In this document: piece after piece, positions 53,485 to 62,242 of the stretch
Position numbering within the stretch: the first letter of the stretch is position 1
Layout of the letters: every line of letters starts with the position of its first letter
Assembly: GCF_014203225.1 (NCBI RefSeq)
Contig: NZ_JACHIO010000009.1
Span: forward strand, 1-64,000
DNA: 64,000 nt
Direction of reading: 5' to 3'
Source of the DNA: Granulicella mallensis
GTDB taxonomy: Bacteria; Acidobacteriota; Terriglobia; Terriglobales; Acidobacteriaceae
Made by a program: the position numbers and the translations under genes
Notes under the pieces: model-generated
What the model was told of the DNA's origin: nothing
Databases searched by the model: none
Seen by the model: the letters and a program-made list of their open reading frames with translations, nothing else

Positions 53485-53958
53485 CTGTCTCCCTCTCCTC
53501 TATCCCAATACAGCCGGAAACAATTCCCCTAACGAGGATCGTTATCATTGCTGATTTAAACTGTTGGCAACCATCATGCACTCAAAAACATAGGCTGGGC
53601 AAGTAAAACTTAGCGCGCACCTTTTCTTCCTGAGAAGTGGCCGGATGAAGCGAAACAATATTTTTGGGATGGTTACCACCACGTATACGATGAGTTCTAG
53701 CGCAGCCTGCGCCAGCCCTCTTCGCCATCCCCGCATCTTCCACTAACGACTAGAGCGAACCTATCCAACGTCTAACGTTATCAAGCTCGCATCCCACTCG
53801 TTCCTGGCACCCCATCGAGATCTGGCAGGAGAAATAAACCCTGTCATTCGCAGGAGATGCGTCAGCTAACTCTCCTCTCCAAACGGAGACCTCCTGCCCT
53901 GACGGAAGGAACGTCATCCTATCCCCCTGCCGTTAACGTCATTTATGCTTGGTGCACT
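53485..53958. promoter_or_regulatory. Divergent control region, GH105 and LacI regulator 2
   Basis: A 474-base gap, open on the plus strand only from 53857. GGATCGTTATCATT (53536-53549) and AACGTTATCA (53774-53783) are candidate sites for the adjacent LacI protein. No gene or strong promoter consensus is visible otherwise. Confidence 0.5.
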
Positions 53959-54999
53959 ATGCGCAAGACGGAACCCCGTATACCAACCATTCGCGAAGTG
54001 GCAAAGCTGGCCCACGTCGGCCTGATGACAGTCTCGCGTGTCATCAATAATCATCCTTCGGTGCGCCCTTCAACCCGCAAGAAGGTGGAAGCAGCCATCG
54101 TGCAACTTGGTTATCGCCAGAACGAGGCCGCCCGCCTACTCAAGGGCCAGCGCGCCAAGATGATCGGTCTCATCGTTCCGGACCTCTCCGATGCCTTCTT
54201 CGCCTCCTGCGCCCACACCGTTCAGCACATCGCACGCGCCCATGGATACATGACGCTCGTCGTCTCCTCCGAACGCGATGCCGATCTCGAGTTCCAGCAA
54301 GCCGAACTCATGGCCAGCAGAAAGGTCTCGGGCCTGCTCATCGTCACCTCCACCCGCCGCGGTGACGATCGTCTGCGTGAACTGCAGAACACCGGCCTTG
54401 CGATCGTAGCCTTCGACCGGCCGCTCCCTGGCTCCGACGCCGACTGCGTTCTGGTTGAAAACCGTACTGGAGCCGAAGAGGCAACGCAGCACCTCATCTC
54501 CCATGGCCACAAGCGCATCGCCTGCGTGGGCTATGACGAAGAGACCTACACCATCCACGAGCGTGTCCTGGGCTACACCCATCACATGAATGCCGCAGGA
54601 TTGAAGCCGAATATCGCGCTCGGCCTGCTGACTCTCGATGGCATACGCGAGTGGCTCGCCGAGGCTCTTGCAGGCAAGAACAAGCCTACGGCGATCTTCT
54701 CCCTGAACCATCGCACTTCTATCTACCTGCTCCAGGCGCTGGCCGAGCAGAAGCTGCGCATCCCCCAGGACATGGCCCTCGTCGGCTTTGACGACTTCGA
54801 TCTTGCATCCATCATCACGCCGCCGCTCACCACCGTTGCGCAGTCCCCCGTCGAACTGGCGCGCCGCTCCATGGGTCTCCTGCTCGAGCGCATCCAGAAG
54901 ACCCATGATGGGATCGAATCCTCTCCCGCCAAGATCCTTCTGCCGGTCAAGCTGATGGTCCGAGCCTCCTGTGGCCCGCACGAAGAGCGTCCTGACTGA
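53959..54999 (+). CDS. LacI family transcriptional regulator 2
   Basis: The 346-residue regulator has its helix-turn-helix in TIREVAKLAHVGLMTVSRVI and a hinge VRPSTRKKVEAAI. An effector domain follows, with GLIVPDLSDAFFASC and LVGFDDFDLASIITPPLTT. The frame begins at 53857, but ATG at 53959 starts ten residues before the DNA-binding helix, as is usual. Position suggests control of GH105 and perhaps the ROK kinase/sugar porter pair. Confidence 0.92.
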   Translation: MRKTEPRIPTIREVAKLAHVGLMTVSRVINNHPSVRPSTRKKVEAAIVQLGYRQNEAARLLKGQRAKMIGLIVPDLSDAFFASCAHTVQHIARAHGYMTLVVSSERDADLEFQQAELMASRKVSGLLIVTSTRRGDDRLRELQNTGLAIVAFDRPLPGSDADCVLVENRTGAEEATQHLISHGHKRIACVGYDEETYTIHERVLGYTHHMNAAGLKPNIALGLLTLDGIREWLAEALAGKNKPTAIFSLNHRTSIYLLQALAEQKLRIPQDMALVGFDDFDLASIITPPLTTVAQSPVELARRSMGLLLERIQKTHDGIESSPAKILLPVKLMVRASCGPHEERPD

Positions 55000-55013
55000 A
55001 ACTCGGCACGATC

Positions 55014-55167
55014 TCTAGTGTGATGAGTCATTCGTTCATCGAAGAATGATGACCTGTTCAGCACAGCGCGAAGCGCCAACCGTGATGCTTTAGCGTCACG
55101 GTTGGTGCTTCGCGCTGTGGGGGTTACCCCTCGTTCTTCAATGAACGAATGATTCATCACTCTAGTG
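55014..55167. mobile_element. MITE-like element B
   Basis: The ends 55014-55046 and 55134-55167 share CATTCGTTC and GAAGAA blocks and an outer CTAG with element A, while the interior is shorter (about 90 bases) with GCGCGAAGCG and CGTGATGC hairpins. It fills the gap between LacI regulator 2 and the convergent exporter gene. The exporter stop codon TAG (55162-55164) lies in the right end of the element. Confidence 0.8.
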
Positions 55168-56385
55168 AATCACCACGGCATCCGACTCTTCACTCACGAT
55201 CAACTCGCGAATCCCCATTCGGCCCACGAGAAGAACAACCAGGGCCACCAGCGCCGTCGAAGAGAGTAGCGACACCACAGAGCTGGCTCCGAGCATACCG
55301 ATGCCCATCGAAATCAACGCCCCTGTCCCCGTCTGCAGACACCCCAGCAACGCAGAGGCCCGTCCGGCATGGCTTGAAAAGGGAGCCAGCGCCAGCGCAG
55401 CCGAGTTCGGATAGGTCAGACCGATGCAGGAAAGAAATGCGAAGAACAGCACCAGCGTCGCCTTCAGCCCCAGCATATGTCCGAGCATTCCAGCAAAGAA
55501 GATGGCTCCGATAGCAACCTGCAGGATCAGCGCGATAAAGAAGATCTGCTGGCTGGTGAACTTCCGCAGCAAAACAACATTCAACTGGTTGCCACCGATG
55601 AAGCCCATCACCAGCACTGCGAAGACAATCCCGAAGGCCTTCGTCCCCAGGTGAAAACCATCCATGAAGATAATGGGCGATCCCGCCACATAGGCAAAGA
55701 GTCCGGCAAAGGAGAAGGCTCCGGCCAGCGTGTAGGTCAGAAATTGCGGCTGCTTCAGAATGTTCCAGAAGCTGCTGATCATCGGCCCAGGACGCAGCGA
55801 GACGGAATGGTCTGGCTGATGCCCTTCCGGCAGCAGCAGAAACGTAACGGTCAGAATGGCAAACGCAATCGCCGCCAATAACACGAAGATCCATCGCCAT
55901 CCCATGCCTGCCAGCAGCAGGCTGCCGATCGTAGGCGCCAGCAGCGGAGAGACGCCAATCATCAGGAACAGCAGCGAGAAGATCTTGGCGCTCTCCTTCA
56001 CCGGAAAGAAGTCCCGCACCATGGCAATCGCACCGACCTGCGCCACGCAGCCACCCAGGGCCTCAAGAAACCGCAGGGCCACAAACATCTTCAGGCTATG
56101 GGCCGTCGCGCACCCGATAGAAGACAGGATGTAAACCGCCAGTCCGACATAAAGCGGCCGCTTTCTTCCAAAGCGATCCAGCAGAGGCCCATAGATCATC
56201 TGCCCCAGCGAGAAGCCCACAAAGTAGGTGGAAAGTGTGAGCGAAATCGCGGGAGTAGTCGTCCTGTACTCGTGCGCAATCGCCGCAAACGCAGGAAGAT
56301 ACATGTCGACCGCAAAAGGGGTCACAACGCAGAGAGCGCCCAGCAAAACAATAATCCAGATACTCTGGCGGTGAAGATGCGCCAA
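55162..56385 (-). CDS. Bcr/CflA family MFS exporter
   Basis: The 407-residue membrane protein has 12 helices. VDMYLPAFAAIAHEYRTT (about 26-43), GPLLDRFGRKRPLYVGL and VRDFFPVKESAKIFSLL are hallmarks of the Bcr/CflA drug-resistance group. Likely role: proton-driven export of antibiotics or metabolites; substrates cannot be predicted. Its stop codon lies inside the terminal repeat of element B, so the last residues may derive from the insertion. Confidence 0.9.
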   Translation of the reverse strand: MAHLHRQSIWIIVLLGALCVVTPFAVDMYLPAFAAIAHEYRTTTPAISLTLSTYFVGFSLGQMIYGPLLDRFGRKRPLYVGLAVYILSSIGCATAHSLKMFVALRFLEALGGCVAQVGAIAMVRDFFPVKESAKIFSLLFLMIGVSPLLAPTIGSLLLAGMGWRWIFVLLAAIAFAILTVTFLLLPEGHQPDHSVSLRPGPMISSFWNILKQPQFLTYTLAGAFSFAGLFAYVAGSPIIFMDGFHLGTKAFGIVFAVLVMGFIGGNQLNVVLLRKFTSQQIFFIALILQVAIGAIFFAGMLGHMLGLKATLVLFFAFLSCIGLTYPNSAALALAPFSSHAGRASALLGCLQTGTGALISMGIGMLGASSVVSLLSSTALVALVVLLVGRMGIRELIVSEESDAVVIH

Positions 56386-56779
56386 GGGACTGTACTCCTC
56401 TATCCGAACGATGAGGTTCCGTGTGGACCTGCGTTGAGTTGTTCAGGGATTGAACGAAAGACGCGGACTCAGCAGGAGTCGGATAGCTCCATCATATCGT
56501 TAGCGGTAACGGGGCAGCAATCGCACATATGCGCACACGAAGTTTGACAAGTAGAGACGCATGCTTTCGTTCTTGTTGTTCTGAGATAGATTGCCCCTGA
56601 ATCGCAAACAGAACCTAAGGCATGTTATCCAATAGCGCGAAGCGCGTTCCCTGACGCTTCAGCGTCAGGGAGACGGAGGGAGCCGTAGCCTTTAGGCTAC
56701 GGAATAAGGCCAGGCAAGAATTGGGCTTTAGCCCCGGGCCTCTTGTTCGCAGTCGACAAAGGCCCGGCCTAAAGGCAAC
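56386..56779. other. Gap between tex and the exporter gene
   Basis: The right half is the REP-like element C. The left half (56386-56630) has the exporter promoter region and no gene. I saw no strong operator or promoter match. Confidence 0.55.
56634..56776. repeat. REP-like element C, related to the interior of element A
   Basis: It contains GCGCGAAGCGCG, CCCTGACGCTTCAGCGTCAGGG, CCGTAGCCTTTAGGCTACGG and AAGGCCCGG-type hairpins. The blocks GCCTTTAGGCTACGGAATAA and GACGGAGGG also occur in element A. It lacks the TCTAGAG terminal repeats. It ends four bases before the tex stop. Confidence 0.75.
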
Positions 56780-59038
56780 TCAGTTCGCGCTTACCCGCCA
56801 CTTCGTAGAAAGCGCCGCCAGCTTATCGTCCATCGAAGCCACCGGCTTCGGCGACGCCGGCCCCTTGGGCTTTGGAGAGGAAGGTGCTTGAAGCGCCTTG
56901 ATCGACAGCGCAATACGCTTCGTCTTCGTGTCCACCGTCAGCACCTTCGCCTTGACGATCTGTCCAGCCTTCAAGACCTCCGACGGGTCCTTGATATAGC
57001 GATTCGAGATCTCGGAGATATGCACCAAACCATCCTGGTGAACGCCGATATCGATAAAGGCCCCGAACTTCGTCACATTCGTAACGACGCCTTCCAACAC
57101 CATGCCCGGCTGAACATCCGACAGCTCGCGCACCGACTCGTTGAACGACGCCGCCACAAACTGATCGCGCGGATCGCGGCCTGGCTTCTTCAGCTCTTCC
57201 AGAATGTCCTGAAGAGTGAACGTACCTGCTGAAAAGTCCGTTGCCTTCACCTTTGCCAGCAACTGAGGGCTGCGGATGAGTTCGGCGACAGGCGTATCGA
57301 GCGAACTGGCAATCTGCGCAACCAGGGGATACGACTCCGGATGCACGGCCGTGCTATCCAGCGGCTCATCGCCATTGCGAATACGGAGAAACCCCGCCGC
57401 CTGCTCAAACGTCTTCGGCCCGATACCCGGCACCTCATGAAGCTGCGTGCGCGAACGAAAGCGCCCATTCGTATCGCGGAAGCTGACGATATTGAGCGCG
57501 ATGCGTTCGCTGACACCTGCGACATAGCGCAACAGCGTCCACGAGGCCGTATTGAGATCGACGCCCACACGGTTCACGCAGCTCTCGATCACCGTCTCCA
57601 GCGACTGCTGCAACTGACGCTGGTCCACGTCATGCTGATACTGCCCCACGCCAATGGACTTGGGGTCGACCTTCACCAGTTCGGAGAGCGGATCCTGCAG
57701 CCGCCGCGCGATGGAGATCGCTCCACGAACGGTAAGGTCCAGATCCGGGAACTCCTGCCGCGCGATATCGGAGGCGGAGTAGATACTCGCCCCGGACTCC
57801 GAGACCGTCACCCGGAAGATGCCGTCGATCTTCTTCTCCTGAAAAAAGTCGCGAACAAAAGCATCGGTCTCACGGGAAGCCGTGCCGTTCCCAATAGCGA
57901 TGGCGCGAACATTATGCTTCGCCACCAGCGCCGCCAGCTTCTGCGTGGCCTCGGTCGTTCTGCCGGTGTGGGGATAGATCACATCATGCGCCAGGAACTT
58001 GCCCGTCTCATCCACAATCGCGATCTTGCACCCGGTACGCAGGCCGGGGTCGATGCCCAGCACTCCGATAGGACCAGCCGGCGCCGCCAGCAGAAGGTGC
58101 TGCAGATTCTCACGGAAGACCTGGATCGCATCCGTATCGGAGCGACGCTTCAACTCCAGTCGAAGCTCACCCTGGATCGACGCATTGAGCAGCCGCTTCC
58201 AGCAATCCTCAATGGCGAGATTGAGCTGGGTTGTCCAGTCCCCTTCCGCACGCAGAATGCTGGAGCGCAGCACCCCCATGATGCGCGGCTCTTCCAGCTC
58301 GATGAGCCAGTACAGGACACTCTCCGCTTCGCCACGTCGCACCGCGAGCATACGGTGCGAGGGAATCGTCTTCACGGGCTCGCGATACTCGTAGTACATC
58401 TTGAACTTTTCCTGCTCGTCCTTCGCATCGAAGCTCTTGCGGCTGACGATCAGGCCCTCTTCGAACATCAGGTGACGCGCCGCCTTGCGAACCGCCGCAT
58501 CTTCGCTGATGAGTTCCGCCACGATGTGGCGCGCGCCTTCGAGCGCGTCCTCCACGGTAGCCACTTCTTTCTCAGGATCGACGAGCGACTGCGCCAATTC
58601 CATCAAGCCCTCAGCCGCAGGCGTCTGCGCCCAGATGTACTGCCCCAGCGGCTCCAATCCCTTCTCACGAGCGATCGTCGCCTTGGTGCGGCGCTTCGGC
58701 CGATAGGGCAGATACAGATCTTCCAGTTCGCTCCGGTCCAATGTCGCGGCAATACGGGCCTTCAGATCGTCGGTAAGCTTTCCCTGCTCCGCGATAGAGG
58801 CAAGAATCGTTTCCCTGCGCGAAACAAGCTCGCGGAAATAAGCGAGCTTCTCCTCCGTGTCCCGAATCTGGACCTCGTCGAGGTTGCCTGTCGCTTCCTT
58901 GCGGTAGCGGGCGATAAAGGGGACAGTCGAGCCTTCGTCCAACAGCGACATGACGGCGAGAACGCCGTGCAGAGGCAGGTTGAGAGTTTGCGCGATGTGA
59001 AGGAGAATCTGGGGGTCAAGCGATGTGAGGGCAGCCAT
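56780..59038 (-). CDS. tex: Tex family RNA-binding S1 protein
   Basis: The 752-residue protein has the Tex arrangement: an N-terminal helical region with STVPFIARYRKEATGNLDEV, a YqgF-like RNase H fold (GVLGIDPGLRTGCKIAIVD near 330), helix-hairpin-helix motifs (HEVPGIGPKTFEQAAGFLRI), and a C-terminal S1 domain (VLEGVVTNVTKFGAFIDIGV). Tex is linked to transcription and stress survival. ATG at 59038 is preferred to the GTG at 59044. Confidence 0.95.
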   Translation of the reverse strand: MAALTSLDPQILLHIAQTLNLPLHGVLAVMSLLDEGSTVPFIARYRKEATGNLDEVQIRDTEEKLAYFRELVSRRETILASIAEQGKLTDDLKARIAATLDRSELEDLYLPYRPKRRTKATIAREKGLEPLGQYIWAQTPAAEGLMELAQSLVDPEKEVATVEDALEGARHIVAELISEDAAVRKAARHLMFEEGLIVSRKSFDAKDEQEKFKMYYEYREPVKTIPSHRMLAVRRGEAESVLYWLIELEEPRIMGVLRSSILRAEGDWTTQLNLAIEDCWKRLLNASIQGELRLELKRRSDTDAIQVFRENLQHLLLAAPAGPIGVLGIDPGLRTGCKIAIVDETGKFLAHDVIYPHTGRTTEATQKLAALVAKHNVRAIAIGNGTASRETDAFVRDFFQEKKIDGIFRVTVSESGASIYSASDIARQEFPDLDLTVRGAISIARRLQDPLSELVKVDPKSIGVGQYQHDVDQRQLQQSLETVIESCVNRVGVDLNTASWTLLRYVAGVSERIALNIVSFRDTNGRFRSRTQLHEVPGIGPKTFEQAAGFLRIRNGDEPLDSTAVHPESYPLVAQIASSLDTPVAELIRSPQLLAKVKATDFSAGTFTLQDILEELKKPGRDPRDQFVAASFNESVRELSDVQPGMVLEGVVTNVTKFGAFIDIGVHQDGLVHISEISNRYIKDPSEVLKAGQIVKAKVLTVDTKTKRIALSIKALQAPSSPKPKGPASPKPVASMDDKLAALSTKWRVSAN

Positions 59039-59188
59039 GTTCACCCCTATGGTATCGAGTCGGAGCGAGGAAAACCCGGCCTATCCGTCAAAGCCAATGC
59101 CTGCACAACATACCAGCAGCCGCATCGATGGCTGTTGCCTGTTTTATGCCTTTGCATGTTTCGTCGTTGTGTGTTTTTGCCGTTGTTT

Positions 59189-59227
59189 GTTTTTCGTCGT
59201 CATCCTGAAGCGTAGCTGAAGGACCCC
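59189..59227. repeat. Repeat family R2 (copy 2, single arm)
   Basis: GTTTTTCGTCGTCATCCTGA followed by AGCGTAGCTGAAGGA matches the left arm of the palindrome at 7971-8072 almost exactly. The right arm is missing; the region before rarA shows no complement. A T/G-rich tract of TTTTTGC type precedes it. Confidence 0.75.
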
Positions 59228-59269
59228 CGCATTTTGCGCCACCTCAGCAGCAGAGGAACCACCACGCAG

Positions 59270-60613
59270 CTACTTCGCCCGCTTCGCTTCCCGTATCCGA
59301 GCAATCTCATCCATCCGCTGCGAGAGCAGCTTCTCACGCCCCTCCTGTGTGGGCTGATAGTACCGGCGATTAGCCAGCGACGGCGGCAGACACTCCATAT
59401 CAGCGACACGCCCCTCAACATCGTGCGCGTACTGATAGTCCTTGCCATAATCCAGCTCTTTCATCAGCTTCGTCGGAGCATTCCGCAGGTGCAACGGCAC
59501 CGGCTCCGCAGGACGCGACTCAATATCCGAACGCACCGCCCCAAACGCCGTATAGACCGCGTTCGACTTAGGCGCCAGCGCCAGATACACCACCGCCTGC
59601 GCCAGTGCGAGCTCCCCCTCGGGAGACCCCAGAAAGTGCATCGCATCGCGCGCCGAGAGGCACAGGTTCAACGCTTCAGGAGCAGCCAGGCCAATATCCT
59701 CAACGGCCATGCGAACCACGCGCCGCGCGACGTACATCGGATCTTCGCCCGCAAATAGCATCCGCCCCAGCCAGTAAAGCGCCGCATCCGCATCCGAGTT
59801 GCGCACGCTCTTATGCAGCGCCGAGATAATGTCGTAGTGCTGCTCGCCCTTCTTGTCATACAACAGCACACGCTGCTGCAGAGCCTCCGCCGCAAGCGCC
59901 CTGGTCAACAGTTTTTCGCCGCGACCCTCCGCCAGCTTCGCCCCAACTTCGAGCGCATTGAGAGCGTTGCGAGCATCGCCGCTCGAGTAAGACGCAATCG
60001 CCTCCAGCGCCCCTTCTTCAACCTCAAGCTGCAACGCGCCCAGACCCCGCTCTCCGTCCTGCAAGGCCCGCTGCAACAGCGCCACCACCTCATCCTGCCC
60101 CAGGGCGCGCAGCGTATAAACGCGGCAGCGTGACAGCAGCGCTGCATTGATCTCGAACGAAGGGTTCTCCGTCGTCGCTCCGATGAGGCGAATCGTTCCG
60201 CGTTCGACATAGGGCAGGAACGCGTCCTGCTGCGCCTTGTTGAAGCGATGAATCTCGTCCACAAACAGGATGGTGCGCGAGCCGAACTCCGCAGCCTTCT
60301 CAGCCTCGACCATCACCTGCTTGATCTCTTTGATGCCCGAGAGCACCGCTGAAAACTCGATGAAGCTGGCCTGCGTCTCCCTCGCAATAATCTTCGCCAG
60401 CGTCGTCTTGCCGACACCCGGAGGCCCCCAGAACAGCAGCGAAGCCGAGTCGTCGCGCTCAATCTGCAACCGCAGCGGCATGCCCGGTCCCAGCAGATGC
60501 TGTTGACCGAAAAACTCATCCAGCGAGCGCGGACGCATGCGCTCAGCCAGCGGTGCGGTCTTCACCACTCGCTGGGCACTTCGTTCCGGTAATCCTGTAT
60601 CGAAGAGGCTCAT
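59270..60613 (-). CDS. rarA: Replication-associated recombination protein A, AAA ATPase
   Basis: The 447-residue RarA/MgsA protein has Walker A GPPGVGKTT (near 57), Walker B ILFVDEIH, the arginine finger in LLSRCRVYTL and the C-terminal MgsA domain (DVEGRVADMECLPPSL). It acts at stalled replication forks. The start ATG at 60613 overlaps the TGA of the TrmH gene by one base, so the two genes are coupled. Confidence 0.95.
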   Translation of the reverse strand: MSLFDTGLPERSAQRVVKTAPLAERMRPRSLDEFFGQQHLLGPGMPLRLQIERDDSASLLFWGPPGVGKTTLAKIIARETQASFIEFSAVLSGIKEIKQVMVEAEKAAEFGSRTILFVDEIHRFNKAQQDAFLPYVERGTIRLIGATTENPSFEINAALLSRCRVYTLRALGQDEVVALLQRALQDGERGLGALQLEVEEGALEAIASYSSGDARNALNALEVGAKLAEGRGEKLLTRALAAEALQQRVLLYDKKGEQHYDIISALHKSVRNSDADAALYWLGRMLFAGEDPMYVARRVVRMAVEDIGLAAPEALNLCLSARDAMHFLGSPEGELALAQAVVYLALAPKSNAVYTAFGAVRSDIESRPAEPVPLHLRNAPTKLMKELDYGKDYQYAHDVEGRVADMECLPPSLANRRYYQPTQEGREKLLSQRMDEIARIREAKRAK

Positions 60614-61443
60614 CACAATCCCTTGCTTAGATGGATGCGCCCGGAGGCCTCATGGAGGTTCTGCCGGAACGATTCATACATCAGCGTCGATCCGGCGATC
60701 GCCGCATTCAACGACTCAACGGAGCAAGGAATATGCACCTGCTCATCCGCCAATTCCAGCGCGGCCGCCGACAATCCAGCCCCTTCATTGCCGATCATGA
60801 GCGCACAGGGCGCCAGAAGCCTCGCCTGCATCACGGGCGTCGCTCCGGACGAACGAGCCACAGCAGCATAAAGCCGAACGCCCTCTGCCCCAAGCGCAGC
60901 TTTGATCTCACTCAAAGGTCCACGCACGACGGGCATGCGAAACACCGACCCAGCAGAAGCGCGCATAGCCTTGGGGTTCCATTGATTGACTGTCCCCGGC
61001 GTCACATACACCCGGCTAACAGAAAAGGCCTCAGCGGAACGAATCAAAGTACCAAAGTTACCGGGGTCCTGAATATCTTCCAGCACGAGGCACACCTCAG
61101 ATTTTTTTGGCGCCTCCAGAGACAGAGGCTGCGTAATCCTGAAGGTCGCCGCGATTCCCTGCGGCGAAGCGGTATCCACCGCGCTCTCGAAGACATCCTT
61201 GCTCAACACGGCCCAGCTCTCGGCCTGCAACCCCTTCAGCGATGGGCGATCCAGCGCGCCTTCGCTTCCCTCGCGAACATACACCGTGTCGAAGACGACC
61301 CCCGACCGCAGCGCCTCGCCGATGAGGTTCTCCCCTTCAACTCCGAGGAGCTCGCCAGGCAAAGAAGACTTTCCGCTGCACGCCGCGCGCAGAGCTTTTA
61401 CGCGGGCATTCGTACGGCTTGTAATGGGTGGCGGCAAGGTCAT
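60613..61443 (-). CDS. TrmH/SpoU family RNA 2'-O-methyltransferase
   Basis: The 276-residue SPOUT-fold enzyme has an N-terminal substrate-binding domain (about 1-110) and the three knot motifs: EDIQDPGNFGTLIRSAEAF, LMIGNEGAGLS and VESLNAAIAGSTLMYE. It methylates a ribose in tRNA or rRNA; the target is not clear from sequence. It is divergent from the Sua5/TsaC gene, with starts 98 bases apart. Confidence 0.92.
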   Translation of the reverse strand: MTLPPPITSRTNARVKALRAACSGKSSLPGELLGVEGENLIGEALRSGVVFDTVYVREGSEGALDRPSLKGLQAESWAVLSKDVFESAVDTASPQGIAATFRITQPLSLEAPKKSEVCLVLEDIQDPGNFGTLIRSAEAFSVSRVYVTPGTVNQWNPKAMRASAGSVFRMPVVRGPLSEIKAALGAEGVRLYAAVARSSGATPVMQARLLAPCALMIGNEGAGLSAAALELADEQVHIPCSVESLNAAIAGSTLMYESFRQNLHEASGRIHLSKGL

Positions 61444-61541
61444 CGCGATTCCAAGTGTATCCTTGGTTCATCTTCACGTGCCGTCGTGCTATAAGCGAAG
61501 ACAGGGCAAAGACGCTCTCCACGGAAAACAAGGGACCCATC

Positions 61542-62186
61542 GTGACGGCTGAAATTCTCCGCATCCATCCTGACGAACCGGAATCCGCACACATCGACCG
61601 CGTCGTGCAGCACCTTAACAGCGGCGAAGTCGTTGCGCTGCCCACCGACACCTTCTATGGCCTCGCCGTCGATCCCGTAAATCTTCGCGCCGTCGACCGC
61701 ATCTACGACCTCAAGTCGCGCGCCCGGCACAAACCACTGTCGCTGCTGATCGCCGACGTCGCACAGGCCTACGAACTGGCTCGCGGCATCGACACTGCGT
61801 TCGACCGCCTCGCCGAGCGCTTCTGGCCCGGCCCCCTCACCATCATCGTGAAGGCTGGCAGCAAGCTGCCGTTGCGCGTGACAGCCAACACCGGCAACGT
61901 CGCGCTACGCGTTCCGGAGGCCCCCATCTGCCGCGCGGTCGTGGCCAAGCTGGGGCTTCCCATCACGGCGACCTCCGCCAACCTGCGCGGCCTGCCGGAG
62001 TGCTCCTATGCCGGTTGCGTGCGCGACCAGTTCGGTGACAAGATCCCGCTGATCGTCGACGGAGGTCCCACCGCCCGTTCGATGGCCACCACCATCGTCG
62101 ACCTGAGCGGCGGCGGAAACTCCTGGATGATCCTCCGTGAGGGCGCCATCCCGACCCACGAGATTGCGCTCGCCTTGCAACAATGA
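61542..62186 (+). CDS. Threonylcarbamoyl-AMP synthase, Sua5/YrdC/TsaC family
   Basis: The 214-residue protein makes threonylcarbamoyl-AMP for the t6A modification of tRNA. LPTDTFYGLAVD (about 32-43), KSRARHKPLSLLI, FWPGPLTIIVKA and ITATSANLRG are family motifs. The frame starts at 61428 inside the TrmH gene region, but GTG at 61542 with AGGGA seven bases upstream gives the usual TsaC length. No C-terminal Sua5 extension is present. Confidence 0.92.
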   Translation: MTAEILRIHPDEPESAHIDRVVQHLNSGEVVALPTDTFYGLAVDPVNLRAVDRIYDLKSRARHKPLSLLIADVAQAYELARGIDTAFDRLAERFWPGPLTIIVKAGSKLPLRVTANTGNVALRVPEAPICRAVVAKLGLPITATSANLRGLPECSYAGCVRDQFGDKIPLIVDGGPTARSMATTIVDLSGGGNSWMILREGAIPTHEIALALQQ

Positions 62187-62242
62187 GGACCCCGTCCATT
62201 GGCTTCTGAAGCCGTCTCGCGGCATACTAGAACTTCCCTACC

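Noticed and set aside
57341-59215. A 624-codon open frame on the plus strand opposite tex
   Set aside because: It mirrors the codon usage of the Tex gene in the GC-rich antisense frame; the Tex protein is complete with all domains, and the antisense product has no recognisable features.
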